A stretch of 64,000 nt of DNA, taken from the NCBI RefSeq assembly GCF_039541235.1, contig NZ_BAABFV010000001.1:682001-746000 (forward strand). Direction: 5' to 3'. The stretch comes from Kangiella marina (GTDB lineage Bacteria; Pseudomonadota; Gammaproteobacteria; Enterobacterales; Kangiellaceae). Below, one piece after another: positions 1 to 8,242 of this stretch. Position 1 is the stretch's first letter. Each line of letters starts with the position of its first letter. The position numbers and the translations under genes are program-made. Below the pieces are notes generated by a model that saw nothing but the letters and a program-made list of their open reading frames with translations, was not told the origin of the DNA and ran no database searches.

Positions 1-1260
1 GGCTAAGAGTATCCCAACTAATAAGGTTGACTGACTTTGCCACCACATCAATAACGCCATGACACTGATTGCCAATAAATAAATGATCCAACTCGACATC
101 GCTCTCGGCAGCAATTCTTTTCTCAACACTCGCAGCGGCGGAACTTTGGCAATTTGTAGAAATGACGGCAAGGCAAAGCCTAGCAATACCACCAAACCAC
201 TCAATGTCCCGGTTAACACGGGCGCCAGACCAACGCCAACCATGGGTTTTGGTAAGAAATCAGAGAATTGATTAATGATCAGCGACTGAAGGCCTAAACC
301 TAACGCCAAACCAAGTCCTGAGCCAATCAAACCGATCATCAACAGTTGCCATAAATACAGTTTATGGACCTGACGGATCTGCATGCCTAGACAACGATAA
401 ATCGCTGAGTAATCAAAATGTCGCTGACTATAACGACCAGCGGCAACGGCAATCGCTACACCAGCCAAAACAACCGAGATCAAACTCGCTAAGCGTAAAA
501 AAGTTTCAGCGCGATCCAGTGCAGCCTTAAGCGCTGGCGTACCTTCTTTGCCGCCAGTGATCTTTTGCGATGGATTTTTCTGCGACTTTAACCACTGAAT
601 ATAAGGCTCGCGTATATCGGGCTGACCTGCAATAAACAAGGTGTGCTGTAAACGACTACCTTCTTGAACGATGTTGGCTTTTTGCACATCCTCAAGATTA
701 ATCAACACTTTCGGCGCTACGTTAAACACTTCGCTCGCTTGGCCGGGAGCCGCCACGATAACACCGTCGACAGTAAGTTGAATCGAACCAAAATCGATGG
801 TATCGCCAACCTCAACCCCTAAAATGCCTAAGATTCTAGGCTCAAGCCAAATAGTCCCGGGCTTAGGCTGGGCTTGTTGCACGACGCCTTGGGTAAAGGG
901 TTTATCCGCAATTTCAATGGTGCCTTTCAGCGGGAACTTGCCACCCAGTGCTCTTACACTGACTAACTGAAAATTATCACTATTGGATAACACGGTTGCG
1001 AACGATTGCGACTTAGTGATCGCTAAACCATCGCTAACTCCACGCTCAATCCATGACTCATCAACCGCTCTTGGCGAATCGAAGGTATAATCTGCCCCCA
1101 AGAACTCACTGCTCTGCTCGCCCATAGCCCGATGAACTCGGTCCGTGATCGAGCCAATCGCCACCATCGCCATTACCGCAATGGTTAGTGCGAACAACAA
1201 GACTTTGACTTCGCCAGCGTTCCAGTCACGGCGAAAAGTGCGTAACGCCATTCTCAACAT
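1..1260 (-). CDS. FtsX/YbbP-family ABC transporter permease (3' part cut by window edge)
   Basis: The reading frame is open from an ATG at 1260 to the window edge, giving about 420 residues; family members are near 830, so roughly the C-terminal half is missing. The N-terminus starts MLRMALRTFRRDW and runs into a membrane segment. A periplasmic MacB-like region follows (GADYTFDSPRAVDES), then an FtsX-type four-helix region that contains the segment VPPLRVLRKE, typical of YbbP. It lies two bases downstream of an ATPase gene on the same strand, the usual ybbA-ybbP order. YbbAP-type systems are thought to move lipophilic substrates or proteins out of the inner membrane; the substrate here is unknown. 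Family assignment is firm, function is inferred. Confidence 0.85.
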   Translation of the reverse strand, partial: MLRMALRTFRRDWNAGEVKVLLFALTIAVMAMVAIGSITDRVHRAMGEQSSEFLGADYTFDSPRAVDESWIERGVSDGLAITKSQSFATVLSNSDNFQLVSVRALGGKFPLKGTIEIADKPFTQGVVQQAQPKPGTIWLEPRILGILGVEVGDTIDFGSIQLTVDGVIVAAPGQASEVFNVAPKVLINLEDVQKANIVQEGSRLQHTLFIAGQPDIREPYIQWLKSQKNPSQKITGGKEGTPALKAALDRAETFLRLASLISVVLAGVAIAVAAGRYSQRHFDYSAIYRCLGMQIRQVHKLYLWQLLMIGLIGSGLGLALGLGLQSLIINQFSDFLPKPMVGVGLAPVLTGTLSGLVVLLGFALPSFLQIAKVPPLRVLRKELLPRAMSSWIIYLLAISVMALLMWWQSQSTLLVGILLA

Positions 1261-1262
1261 AA

Positions 1263-1994
1263 TTATTGCTCCGCAGCCTGATCTTGAGAAACTTGATCTT
1301 GCAAAACTTGCTCTTGAGAAGCTTCGGCAGCATTATCAGCAACCACTTTACCGCCTTCCAAACGAACAATGCGCTGACAGCGTTCTGCTAAACGGTCATC
1401 ATGGGTCACTAACACTAACGTTGTCCCTAACTGCTTATTTAAATCGAATAATAAGTCACTAACCTTGTCACCATTCTTTGTATCAAGGTTTCCCGTCGGC
1501 TCGTCGGCAAAAAGGATTTTAGGCTCACTAGCAAAAGCGCGCGCAATCGCTACTCGCTGTTGCTCACCACCTGATAGTTGGTTTGGGTAATGCTGTAAGC
1601 GGTCTTTTAACCCCACTTTTTCCAACAGTTCAGTAGCACGCTGCTTAGCGCGGTCCTGCTCTTTCAACTCAATAGGCAGCATCACATTTTCCAGCGCACT
1701 CAAGCCGGGTAACAAATGGAACGACTGGAACACAAAGCCAACATTGTGCGCCCTCACGGCAGCACGCTGATCTTCATCCAACTCGTGCAAAGGCTCGCCT
1801 GCTAAGTGAACTTCGCCCCCCGTCGGCAGGTCTAAGCCAGCCAGTAGTGACAATAATGTTGACTTACCAGAACCGGATACACCAACAATAGCAACCGTAT
1901 CCCGTTCATTTACGGTTAAACTAACGTCAGATAGAATGGTTAAATCATGACCTTGAGAGTTAACAGTTTTGGTTAATTCTTGTGTTCGTAACAT
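1263..1994 (-). CDS. ybbA: ABC transporter ATP-binding protein, YbbA/LolD-like
   Basis: A 243-residue ATPase subunit. It has a Walker A GVSGSGKST at about residues 37-45, the signature LSGGEQQR, a Walker B ILFADEPTGNLD and a downstream switch His (VTHDD). LolD/MacB/YbbA-type ATPases share the EPTGNLD motif. Its neighbours, an FtsX-type permease two bases downstream and tesA divergent upstream, are the classic ybbA-ybbP/tesA arrangement and decide between the subfamilies. The C-terminal tail is Gln/Glu rich (EQVLQDQVSQDQAAEQ), longer than the core family, and imperfectly repeated. It would energise the adjacent permease at the inner membrane. Confidence 0.9.
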   Translation of the reverse strand: MLRTQELTKTVNSQGHDLTILSDVSLTVNERDTVAIVGVSGSGKSTLLSLLAGLDLPTGGEVHLAGEPLHELDEDQRAAVRAHNVGFVFQSFHLLPGLSALENVMLPIELKEQDRAKQRATELLEKVGLKDRLQHYPNQLSGGEQQRVAIARAFASEPKILFADEPTGNLDTKNGDKVSDLLFDLNKQLGTTLVLVTHDDRLAERCQRIVRLEGGKVVADNAAEASQEQVLQDQVSQDQAAEQ

Positions 1995-2062
1995 AATTTC
2001 GACAAACCTTGAGATAATAATTGACTCGTATGAATCGACTAATCAGTAATAGCAAACTTACC

Positions 2063-2713
2063 ATGTTTAAAAAACTTTGTGCCCAAATTTTGTTTCCAGT
2101 TGTTACAGTGCTGACTTTATTGCTCGCGCTGCCACTGCATGCGGAGACAACTGAACAGGGCAAAATTCTTGTTTTAGGCGATAGCCTAAGCTCAGGCTAT
2201 AACTTTAGCCCTGAAAAAACATGGGTTGCCCTATTAGACAAGAAACTGAGTGAAGAAAACATCAATTATCAGGTCATCAACAGCAGTATCAGCGGTGATA
2301 CCACCACACAGGGCCTACAACGCTTACCCAAACTGCTGGAAGTTCATAAACCCGACATGGTGATTATTGAACTAGGCGGTAACGACGGTATTCGCGGCTT
2401 CCCGCCAAAAACCATCAAAAATAACCTCGATCAGTTGGTCAAGATGTCAAAACAATCCGATGCCGAAGTGCTACTGTTAGGCCTGCGAATCTTCCCTAAC
2501 TACGGTGAACGCTATGCCGACGCCTTCTTCAACAACTACCAAAAAGTCGCTGACAGTAATAATATCGCCCTCGTCCCCTTCTTCCTAGAAAACGTCGGCG
2601 GTAAAGACGACCTCATGCAAAAAGACGGCGTCCACCCCAATGAAAAAGCACAACCCATTCTGCTCGACAACGTCTGGCCGAAGGTGCAGGAAGTGTTGAG
2701 CTCACCTGAATAA
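2063..2713 (+). CDS. tesA: Multifunctional acyl-CoA thioesterase / lysophospholipase L1 TesA (SGNH hydrolase)
   Basis: A periplasmic SGNH/GDSL hydrolase of about 216 residues. All four conserved blocks are visible: GDSLSSGY with the nucleophile Ser, the Gly of SISGDTT, GGND with the oxyanion Asn, and DGVHP with the catalytic Asp and His. The start at 2063 gives a compact signal peptide ending LPLHA-ETTEQ. In-frame alternatives are an ATG at 2030 and a TTG at 2021, the latter 8 nt after a GAG; those would lengthen the n-region to over 30 residues, so the start is uncertain. It is divergent from ybbA, the usual gammaproteobacterial pairing. Confidence 0.93.
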   Translation: MFKKLCAQILFPVVTVLTLLLALPLHAETTEQGKILVLGDSLSSGYNFSPEKTWVALLDKKLSEENINYQVINSSISGDTTTQGLQRLPKLLEVHKPDMVIIELGGNDGIRGFPPKTIKNNLDQLVKMSKQSDAEVLLLGLRIFPNYGERYADAFFNNYQKVADSNNIALVPFFLENVGGKDDLMQKDGVHPNEKAQPILLDNVWPKVQEVLSSPE

Positions 2714-2807
2714 AATCAGGCGAGATATAAAATTTAAAAATTAGGACACATGCTTGTATTTAAGTAGCTTTATAGCTAGCATAGCCAGCTTGGTGGAGGC
2801 TATCTAA

Positions 2808-2822
2808 ATGGATTTACATTGA
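2808..2822 (+). other. Possible 4-codon leader ORF overlapping the next start
   Basis: A strong Shine-Dalgarno (GGAGG, 2795-2799) stands 8 nt before an ATG at 2808. That ATG opens only ATG-GAT-TTA-CAT-TGA. The TGA overlaps the TTG (2819) that starts the following membrane protein. Either the tiny ORF feeds ribosomes to the TTG by termination-reinitiation, or a base change has altered the original start. Seen directly; function inferred. Confidence 0.35.
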
Positions 2823-3262
2823 ATAAAATTCCAACATACATCGTTATTTTAAGCACAGCTATTCTACTATTTGGTGGGCTTGCTATTTTTTCTTTATTTT
2901 CCGAAGCTGCTGATGAGAATACGCTTCAAGAAATATCCGAAGCTCCTCTGGCTTTATTTCTTGGTGTTGGAATCCCAATATATATACTTGAAGCCCTCTG
3001 CTTTACTGTTATCACTATTGAGCTAAGCGCAAAGTTCGCAAGGTCTACTTGGCTTGGTGCGATCTTAGGTATACTAGCCTATGGGGTTTTATATCACTGG
3101 TCCAATGGCGCTTTCTCTATTCTGATATCTAGCTGGATTGTATTGGTGCTCAACAGCAGTTACATTATTCTACGTAAACGCTCACGCAAAATCGGCATTG
3201 CTTCAACAATAGCACATAAGTTAGCTTTCTTTTTCTTCGCAGTCTACAGCATATACATGTAG
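2819..3262 (+). CDS. Small hypothetical membrane protein
   Basis: I do not recognise a family. The 147-residue product has about four hydrophobic segments: residues 5-27, 42-66, 78-112 and a C-terminal stretch ending AFFFFAVYSIYM. A basic patch, LRKRSRKIG, lies between the last two. The start is a TTG at 2819 overlapping the stop of a 4-codon ORF that carries the only good Shine-Dalgarno. The gene is AT-rich compared with its neighbours and stands alone between tesA and ompW, which may mean recent acquisition. A hairpin-rich repeat lies directly downstream. Probably an inner membrane protein; no role can be assigned. Confidence 0.6.
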   Translation: MNKIPTYIVILSTAILLFGGLAIFSLFSEAADENTLQEISEAPLALFLGVGIPIYILEALCFTVITIELSAKFARSTWLGAILGILAYGVLYHWSNGAFSILISSWIVLVLNSSYIILRKRSRKIGIASTIAHKLAFFFFAVYSIYM

Positions 3263-3322
3263 GTACACGCTTAAGACCTTGGAAATAAGATCTGTAGGTG
3301 CTTAGATCAAATATTCTCTTTG

Positions 3323-3395
3323 GTTACTTTCTCTTGCATGAAGACTGAAAGGAATGCCTTTAGGTACAAGAGAAAGTAACTCGCTGTAAGAGCGA
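3323..3395. repeat. Long inverted repeat with nested hairpins (possible dispersed repeat or terminator)
   Basis: Perfect 14-bp arms GTTACTTTCTCTTG (3323-3336) and CAAGAGAAAGTAAC (3367-3380) enclose a nested 5-bp hairpin, AAAGG/CCTTT (3348-3352/3357-3361). A second small hairpin, TCGCT-GTAAG-AGCGA (3381-3395), abuts it. There is no U-tract, so it is not a standard intrinsic terminator. It lies between convergent genes, the usual place for REP-like elements. Only one copy was noticed in this window. Confidence 0.6.
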
Positions 3396-3421
3396 AATCA
3401 TCACTCAAAATAAATAAAGGA

Positions 3422-4096
3422 TTAAAAACTCCACGCAAACCCTAACATCGCTACCCATGGATCAATCTGAACATCCACCGTGGTGGCTGTGGCGCCATTG
3501 ACGATAACGTCAGCTTCGGTATCAATATCCACATACCAAACACCTGCATTGATAAACCAGTTGTCGCCAACTTTCCAATCAGCGCCAAGCTGAGCAGCGA
3601 GCCCAACCGAGTTATCCAAAGCCAGTTCCACATCATCAGAACCCAACGCTGTTTTTAATTCTGGAGACGCCTCCTCATCTAAAAACAAGGTGTAGTTAAC
3701 GCCTAAACCAAAGTACGGGTTAAAGACATCGCCATCGACATCAGGGTAATATTGAAACGAGACAGTTGGTGGTAAGTGCTTAACCGTGCCGATCGGCAAG
3801 CCCGATAAGCTGCCAGTTCCTTCAACATCATGCTCAAAAGGAAGCGCCGCGAGCACTTCGAATCCCCAACGGTCGGTCAGCATCCAGGTACCGCTAAAAC
3901 CTAATCCAGTGGATGAATCGACAGTAACGCCATCATCGGTTCCTAACACATTAGAGCTATCATCATTAGGGCTGACATGAGCCGCACCCACTCGCAAAAT
4001 AAAGTCACCCTCCTCATGAGCTTGTGTTTCAATTGCCCCCAATAAAGCGAGAGCCCCAACTGTAACTGCAGTGAGATTTTTTAAAGACTTGATCAT
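3422..4096 (-). CDS. ompW: OmpW-family outer membrane protein
   Basis: A 224-residue eight-stranded barrel protein. It has a signal peptide (MIKSLKNLTAVTVGALALLGA...ETQA) followed by the OmpW start GDFILRVGAAHVSPNDD. Motifs typical of the family include WGFEVLAALPFEHD, the short GTVKHLPPTVSFQYYP, and a C-terminal sequence ending in Phe (AMLGFAWSF) for BAM recognition. OmpW forms a narrow hydrophobic channel for small or apolar molecules. A Shine-Dalgarno AGGAAG precedes the ATG. Upstream lie an inverted repeat and a perfect FNR box, so oxygen-responsive control is likely, as known for E. coli ompW. It is monocistronic. Confidence 0.93.
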   Translation of the reverse strand: MIKSLKNLTAVTVGALALLGAIETQAHEEGDFILRVGAAHVSPNDDSSNVLGTDDGVTVDSSTGLGFSGTWMLTDRWGFEVLAALPFEHDVEGTGSLSGLPIGTVKHLPPTVSFQYYPDVDGDVFNPYFGLGVNYTLFLDEEASPELKTALGSDDVELALDNSVGLAAQLGADWKVGDNWFINAGVWYVDIDTEADVIVNGATATTVDVQIDPWVAMLGFAWSF

Positions 4097-4110
4097 TATT
4101 AGCTTCCTTT

Positions 4111-4135
4111 TATTGTTAAAATCAAATTAACAATA
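4111..4135. promoter_or_regulatory. Inverted repeat in ompW promoter/leader
   Basis: Nine-bp perfect arms TATTGTTAA and TTAACAATA are separated by 7 bp. The repeat starts 15 bp from the ompW ATG, next to the expected start site for an FNR class II promoter. It could be a second operator or a 5' UTR hairpin. Seen directly; function inferred. Confidence 0.45.
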
Positions 4136-4157
4136 ATCAGCTTTAAATTTTAAAAAG

Positions 4158-4171
4158 TTGATGTAGATCAA
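4158..4171 (-). promoter_or_regulatory. Perfect FNR-type binding site upstream of ompW
   Basis: TTGATGTAGATCAA matches the FNR consensus TTGATN4ATCAA at every defined base. Its centre is about 68 bp from the ompW start codon. A class II site (centre at -41.5) would put the start of transcription near 4123, leaving a short leader with the AGGAAG ribosome site. FNR-dependent control of ompW is known in E. coli; for this genome it is an inference. Confidence 0.7.
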
Positions 4172-4218
4172 GGAATTATCGACTTGGCAAATATGCATTA
4201 AATTTGCCTCATTTGGAT

Positions 4219-4250
4219 CAAAAAAGGCCCCTTGAAGGAGCCTTTTTTTC
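4219..4250 (-). terminator. Rho-independent terminator of astC
   Basis: On the minus strand GGCTCC-TTCAA-GGGGCC is followed by TTTTTT, beginning 18 nt past the astC stop. An A-tract on the other side makes it weakly bidirectional. Confidence 0.85.
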
Positions 4251-4268
4251 TGCAATTTTGACTTAAAC

Positions 4269-5477
4269 TTAGCTAACTAAATTCGAAATTGCTTTATCGA
4301 AACGCGCTAAGCCTTCTTCGATATCGTTATCAGTAATCGTTGCAGCCGGTGCGAAACGCACAACATCAGCGCCAGCAACTAAACACATAACGCCGTTCGC
4401 CCAACCTGCCTCTAGGAATTGACGCGCTTTTCCTTTCCACTCATCAGACAATACAGCACCCAACAACATACCTTTACCACGCACACCAGAGAATACACCA
4501 TATTTCTCACCAATCGCTTCAAGGCCGCTTTTAATTTTGGCGCTTTGCGCTTTAACGTGATCCATCATTTCTGGCGTATTAATCGCGTCTAATACCGCAA
4601 GCGATACTGCACAACCCAGCGGGTTACCGCCATAAGTGCTACCGTGCGTACCTGGAACCAAGCTCGCAGCAATTTTAGTCGTTGTTAGCATCGCGCCGAT
4701 TGGGAAACCACCGCCCATTGATTTAGCCGTCGTCAAAATGTCCGGAGTGACGCCCATGCCCATGTAAGCATACAAGTCGCCTGTACGGCCAAAGCCCGTC
4801 TGAACTTCGTCAAAAACTAATAGCGCGTTATGTTTATCACACAATTCACGAACCTGCTTCACGAACTCTGGATCAGCCGGGATAATACCGCCTTCACCTT
4901 GAATCGGCTCCATCACAACCGCGCACGTCTTGTCAGAGATTAGCTCTTTGAACGCTTCAATGTTGTTATATTCAGTGTGTAAGATACCGCCTGGAAGTGG
5001 TTCAAAACCTTCGGTGTATTTCGGCTGACCACCCACACAAACCGTAAATAGCGTACGCCCGTGGAACGATTTAGAGAAAGAAAGGATCTCACTTTTCTCA
5101 GGACCGAAATTATCGTGTGCATAACGACGAGCCAATTTAAACGCGGCTTCGTTTGCTTCGCCACCAGAATTAGCGAAGAACACTTTGTCGGCGAAAGTTG
5201 CTTCCGTCAGCTTGTCCGCAAGCTCTAAAGCTGGCTTATTCGTGAATACGTTACTTAAGTGCCAGATTTTATCTGCTTGATCTTTAAGAGCTTTAACCAT
5301 ACCAGGGTGATTATGGCCAAGAATGCTAACCGCAATACCACCAGCAAAGTCTACATATTCGTTTCCATTCTGATCCCATACACGCGAGCCTTCGCCGCGC
5401 TCAGGAAGAATTTCTGACGGATTGTAATTCGGAACCATGACCTCGTCGAAGGTCGCTCTAGTATAACTATCGGACAT
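4269..5477 (-). CDS. astC: Succinylornithine transaminase (AstC/ArgD class III aminotransferase)
   Basis: A 402-residue PLP enzyme of the acetylornithine/succinylornithine aminotransferase family. Landmarks are [17 protein letters not shown] (cofactor phosphate site), [24 protein letters not shown] with the cofactor-binding Asp, and [14 protein letters not shown] with the Schiff-base Lys. AstC and ArgD are nearly indistinguishable by motif. Being divergent from astADB argues for the third AST step: succinylornithine + 2-oxoglutarate to succinylglutamate semialdehyde + glutamate. It may also serve arginine biosynthesis. Shine-Dalgarno AAGGTG lies upstream and a terminator downstream. Confidence 0.9.
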   Translation of the reverse strand: MSDSYTRATFDEVMVPNYNPSEILPERGEGSRVWDQNGNEYVDFAGGIAVSILGHNHPGMVKALKDQADKIWHLSNVFTNKPALELADKLTEATFADKVFFANSGGEANEAAFKLARRYAHDNFGPEKSEILSFSKSFHGRTLFTVCVGGQPKYTEGFEPLPGGILHTEYNNIEAFKELISDKTCAVVMEPIQGEGGIIPADPEFVKQVRELCDKHNALLVFDEVQTGFGRTGDLYAYMGMGVTPDILTTAKSMGGGFPIGAMLTTTKIAASLVPGTHGSTYGGNPLGCAVSLAVLDAINTPEMMDHVKAQSAKIKSGLEAIGEKYGVFSGVRGKGMLLGAVLSDEWKGKARQFLEAGWANGVMCLVAGADVVRFAPAATITDNDIEEGLARFDKAISNLVS

Positions 5478-5568
5478 AAAAACACCTTAATTTTTGTCTA
5501 AGCTGACGATCTCAGCGTACATATTCATCAAAGATTAATCGCACATGATCCCTGTTTTCAACTCAAAA

Positions 5569-5586
5569 TTCCAGCCTTCACTGGAA
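5569..5586. promoter_or_regulatory. Dyad in the astC/astA divergent promoter region
   Basis: TTCCAG-N6-CTGGAA is a perfect 6-bp dyad near the middle of the 233-bp astC-astA intergenic region, a natural place for a shared operator. It does not resemble the E. coli ArgR box. Function inferred from position only. Confidence 0.3.
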
Positions 5587-5710
5587 AAATACCGCATTTT
5601 ACTTCAGAATATCGCTTTTACTTAAGGGAACTTTTGTCTATCATCCCCTTCCCTAACTTTCAAATACTAATTTTGCATAGTACAACTTTAAGGACTTAGG
5701 TCGCATAGTT

Positions 5711-6760
5711 ATGGTAATTCGCCCTGCACAAAGCACTGATTTAGAAGATATTTTGGAGTTGGCTGCCAGCGCCGGCACAGGACTGACAACTCTACCCCAC
5801 AATCCTGAAACGATTTCCAACAGAATCGACAACTCAGTACAAGCTCTCTCCCAAGAAATTAAACAGCCGGGCTCAGAGTGCTACTTTTTTGTGCTTGAAG
5901 ATACCGAAGAAAAGAAAGTTATTGGAACCAGCGCTTTAGTATCAGCAGTCGGCTTAGATGACGGCTTCTTTAGCTATAAACTCAGTACTCAGGTTAGTGC
6001 TAGCCCAGATTTGGGGGTCTATAATCCTCACCAAATTCTTATCCTAGGAAACGATTACACCGGCGCGACTGAAATTGCGACGTTGTTCCTCGCCGAGGGG
6101 CATCGTGGTGGCACTAATGGCCACCTTTTATCAAAGTCACGTTTTTTATTCCTAGCCGATCATCCTGAGCGCTTTTCCGAGAAAATCATCGCCGAAATGC
6201 GCGGCTACTCTGATGACAATGGTTTTTCACCATTTTGGGAAGCTCTTGGCAAACGTTTCTTCAAGATGGATTTCGCCAAGGCTGATGCAGTTCGAGGCTT
6301 GGGAAGTAACACCTTTATTTCTGAACTAATGCCTAAATACCCTATTTATGTCGATATGCTTCCCGAGGAAGCTCGAGCAGTTATTGGTAGAGTTCACGCG
6401 GATACAGCTCCAGCCTTATCGCTGTTAAAGAAAGAAGGCTTTACCCATCAAAACTACGTTGACGTGTTTGATGGCGGTCCAACGGTTGAAGTTCAGAGAA
6501 ATGCCATCAGAACTATCGCTAACAGTCACATTGTCGAGCTGGTCGCTGGAGAAGTCAGCGGCAACACCTTGCCAATCATGATCAGCAATCGTAAATTAAA
6601 GGATTACCGCTGTGTGGTTGCCCAAAGCCGCATAGAAGATGATCACATCATGATTCCTCAGTCGTCGATAGACGCACTAGGATTAAGCGCCGGTGATACG
6701 GTTAGAGCGGTTGCGTTATTTAACAAGTTCCGACCTTCGGGCTCGACAAAAACTCAATAA
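5711..6760 (+). CDS. astA: Arginine N-succinyltransferase
   Basis: First enzyme of the AST pathway: arginine + succinyl-CoA to N2-succinylarginine. The 349-residue length is typical. The opening MVIRPAQSTDLEDILELAASAGTG is the family N-terminus, with a GNAT-related fold. Further landmarks are the LFLAEGHRGGTNGHLLSKSR segment and the HxxN-type region (THQNYVDVFDGGPTVE). AGG elements lie upstream of the ATG. It is followed after 15 nt by astD and then directly by astB, so the three form an operon facing away from astC. No astE homologue is present in the window. Confidence 0.95.
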   Translation: MVIRPAQSTDLEDILELAASAGTGLTTLPHNPETISNRIDNSVQALSQEIKQPGSECYFFVLEDTEEKKVIGTSALVSAVGLDDGFFSYKLSTQVSASPDLGVYNPHQILILGNDYTGATEIATLFLAEGHRGGTNGHLLSKSRFLFLADHPERFSEKIIAEMRGYSDDNGFSPFWEALGKRFFKMDFAKADAVRGLGSNTFISELMPKYPIYVDMLPEEARAVIGRVHADTAPALSLLKKEGFTHQNYVDVFDGGPTVEVQRNAIRTIANSHIVELVAGEVSGNTLPIMISNRKLKDYRCVVAQSRIEDDHIMIPQSSIDALGLSAGDTVRAVALFNKFRPSGSTKTQ

Positions 6761-6775
6761 ATTCAGGTTTATTAT

Positions 6776-8242
6776 ATGTTGCACAAAAACTTATTCATCA
6801 ATAATCAATGGCTTGCTGGTGAAGGCACGTCGTTCAAGTCGATCAACCCAGCTGACGGTAGTACCGTTTGGGAATCCAATAGCGCAACGCCTGATCAAGT
6901 CGGTGACGCTATTATGGCCGCGCAAAAAGCAGGCTGGGAATGGAGTCAAAAGACGCTTGATGAACGTATCGAGGTCATCAAAAAATTTGAAGGGCTGGTT
7001 AGAGACAATAAAGAAAAAATTGCAGAAATCATTTCTCAAGAAACCGGTAAACCTTTCTGGGAAACCTTAACCGAAGCAGGCGCTATGGCCGGCAAAATTG
7101 ATATTTCAATTAAAGCCTACCACGAGCGTACTGGCGTTAAAGAAACCGAAACACCATCTGGGCAAACTGCAATCCGCCATAAACCTCACGGCGTTTTAGC
7201 AGTGTTCGGCCCTTACAACTTCCCGGCTCACTTGCCGAACGGTCACATTGTGCCTGCATTAATCGCAGGTAACACTATCGTCTTTAAGCCAAGTGAACTG
7301 ACTCCGGCCACGGCTGAGTTAACCATCCGTTTATGGGAAGCTGCAGGCCTACCAGAAGGCGTGATTAACTTGGTTCAAGGCGAAGTTGAAACAGGTGTGG
7401 CTTTAGCCAATCATCCGCAAGTAGACGGCATTTTATTCACCGGTAGTGAAACCGTCGGTAAGATCTTGCACTCTCAACTTGGTGGCGAACCAGGCAAAGT
7501 ACTAGCATTAGAGATGGGTGGTAATAATCCACTGATCGTGGGCGATATTAAAGATGTTAATGGTGCGGTTTATCACACCATTCAATCGGCCTTTATTTCG
7601 GCTGGCCAACGTTGTACTTGTGCGCGACGTTTGTTCGTACCAAACACCAAAGAAGGCGATATCTTCCTAGATAAGCTAACCGAAGCCACTGCTAATATCC
7701 GCGTCAGCCATTACAACGACGATAACCAACCATTTATCGGCCCAGTGGTATCAGAAAAAGCAGCGCTAGATTTATTAGCAGCACAAGACAAGCTGATCGC
7801 TAAAGGTGCTAAACCATTAGTTAAAATGGAGCACCTAGAAAAAGGTACAGGTTTTGTTAACCCTGCTATCTTGGACGTCAGCGATGTTGAATTAGAAGAT
7901 GAGGAGTACTTTGGTCCTCTATTACAAGTGATTCGCTATGAAAAATTCGAAGATGCGATTGTTGAAGGCAACAATACACGCTTCGGTTTATCGGCAGGTT
8001 TATTAAGTGACGACAGAGCCCAGTTCGACGAATTCTACACAAAAATTCGCGCGGGTATCGTCAACTGGAACAACCAAACAACAGGTGCCGCAGGCACAGC
8101 ACCGTTTGGTGGGGTAGGTAATTCAGGCAACCATAAGCCAAGCGCTTATTACGCAGCAGACTACTGTGCGTACCCGGTTGCATCCATTGAGAACAACGCA
8201 TGTTCTTTACCTGAAAACCTAACACCAGGGGTGAAGCTGTAA
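6776..8242 (+). CDS. astD: Succinylglutamic semialdehyde dehydrogenase
   Basis: A 488-residue NAD-dependent aldehyde dehydrogenase catalysing the fourth AST step (succinylglutamate semialdehyde to succinylglutamate). It carries the cofactor loop FTGSETVGK, the general base Glu in LALEMGGNNP and the catalytic Cys in SAGQRCTCARR. The start MLHKNLFINNQWLAGEG and the N-terminal AFGPYNFPAHLPNGHI-like segment are AstD-like. The gene begins 15 nt after astA and ends immediately before the astB ATG, consistent with tight co-translation. Cytoplasmic. Confidence 0.95.
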   Translation: MLHKNLFINNQWLAGEGTSFKSINPADGSTVWESNSATPDQVGDAIMAAQKAGWEWSQKTLDERIEVIKKFEGLVRDNKEKIAEIISQETGKPFWETLTEAGAMAGKIDISIKAYHERTGVKETETPSGQTAIRHKPHGVLAVFGPYNFPAHLPNGHIVPALIAGNTIVFKPSELTPATAELTIRLWEAAGLPEGVINLVQGEVETGVALANHPQVDGILFTGSETVGKILHSQLGGEPGKVLALEMGGNNPLIVGDIKDVNGAVYHTIQSAFISAGQRCTCARRLFVPNTKEGDIFLDKLTEATANIRVSHYNDDNQPFIGPVVSEKAALDLLAAQDKLIAKGAKPLVKMEHLEKGTGFVNPAILDVSDVELEDEEYFGPLLQVIRYEKFEDAIVEGNNTRFGLSAGLLSDDRAQFDEFYTKIRAGIVNWNNQTTGAAGTAPFGGVGNSGNHKPSAYYAADYCAYPVASIENNACSLPENLTPGVKL

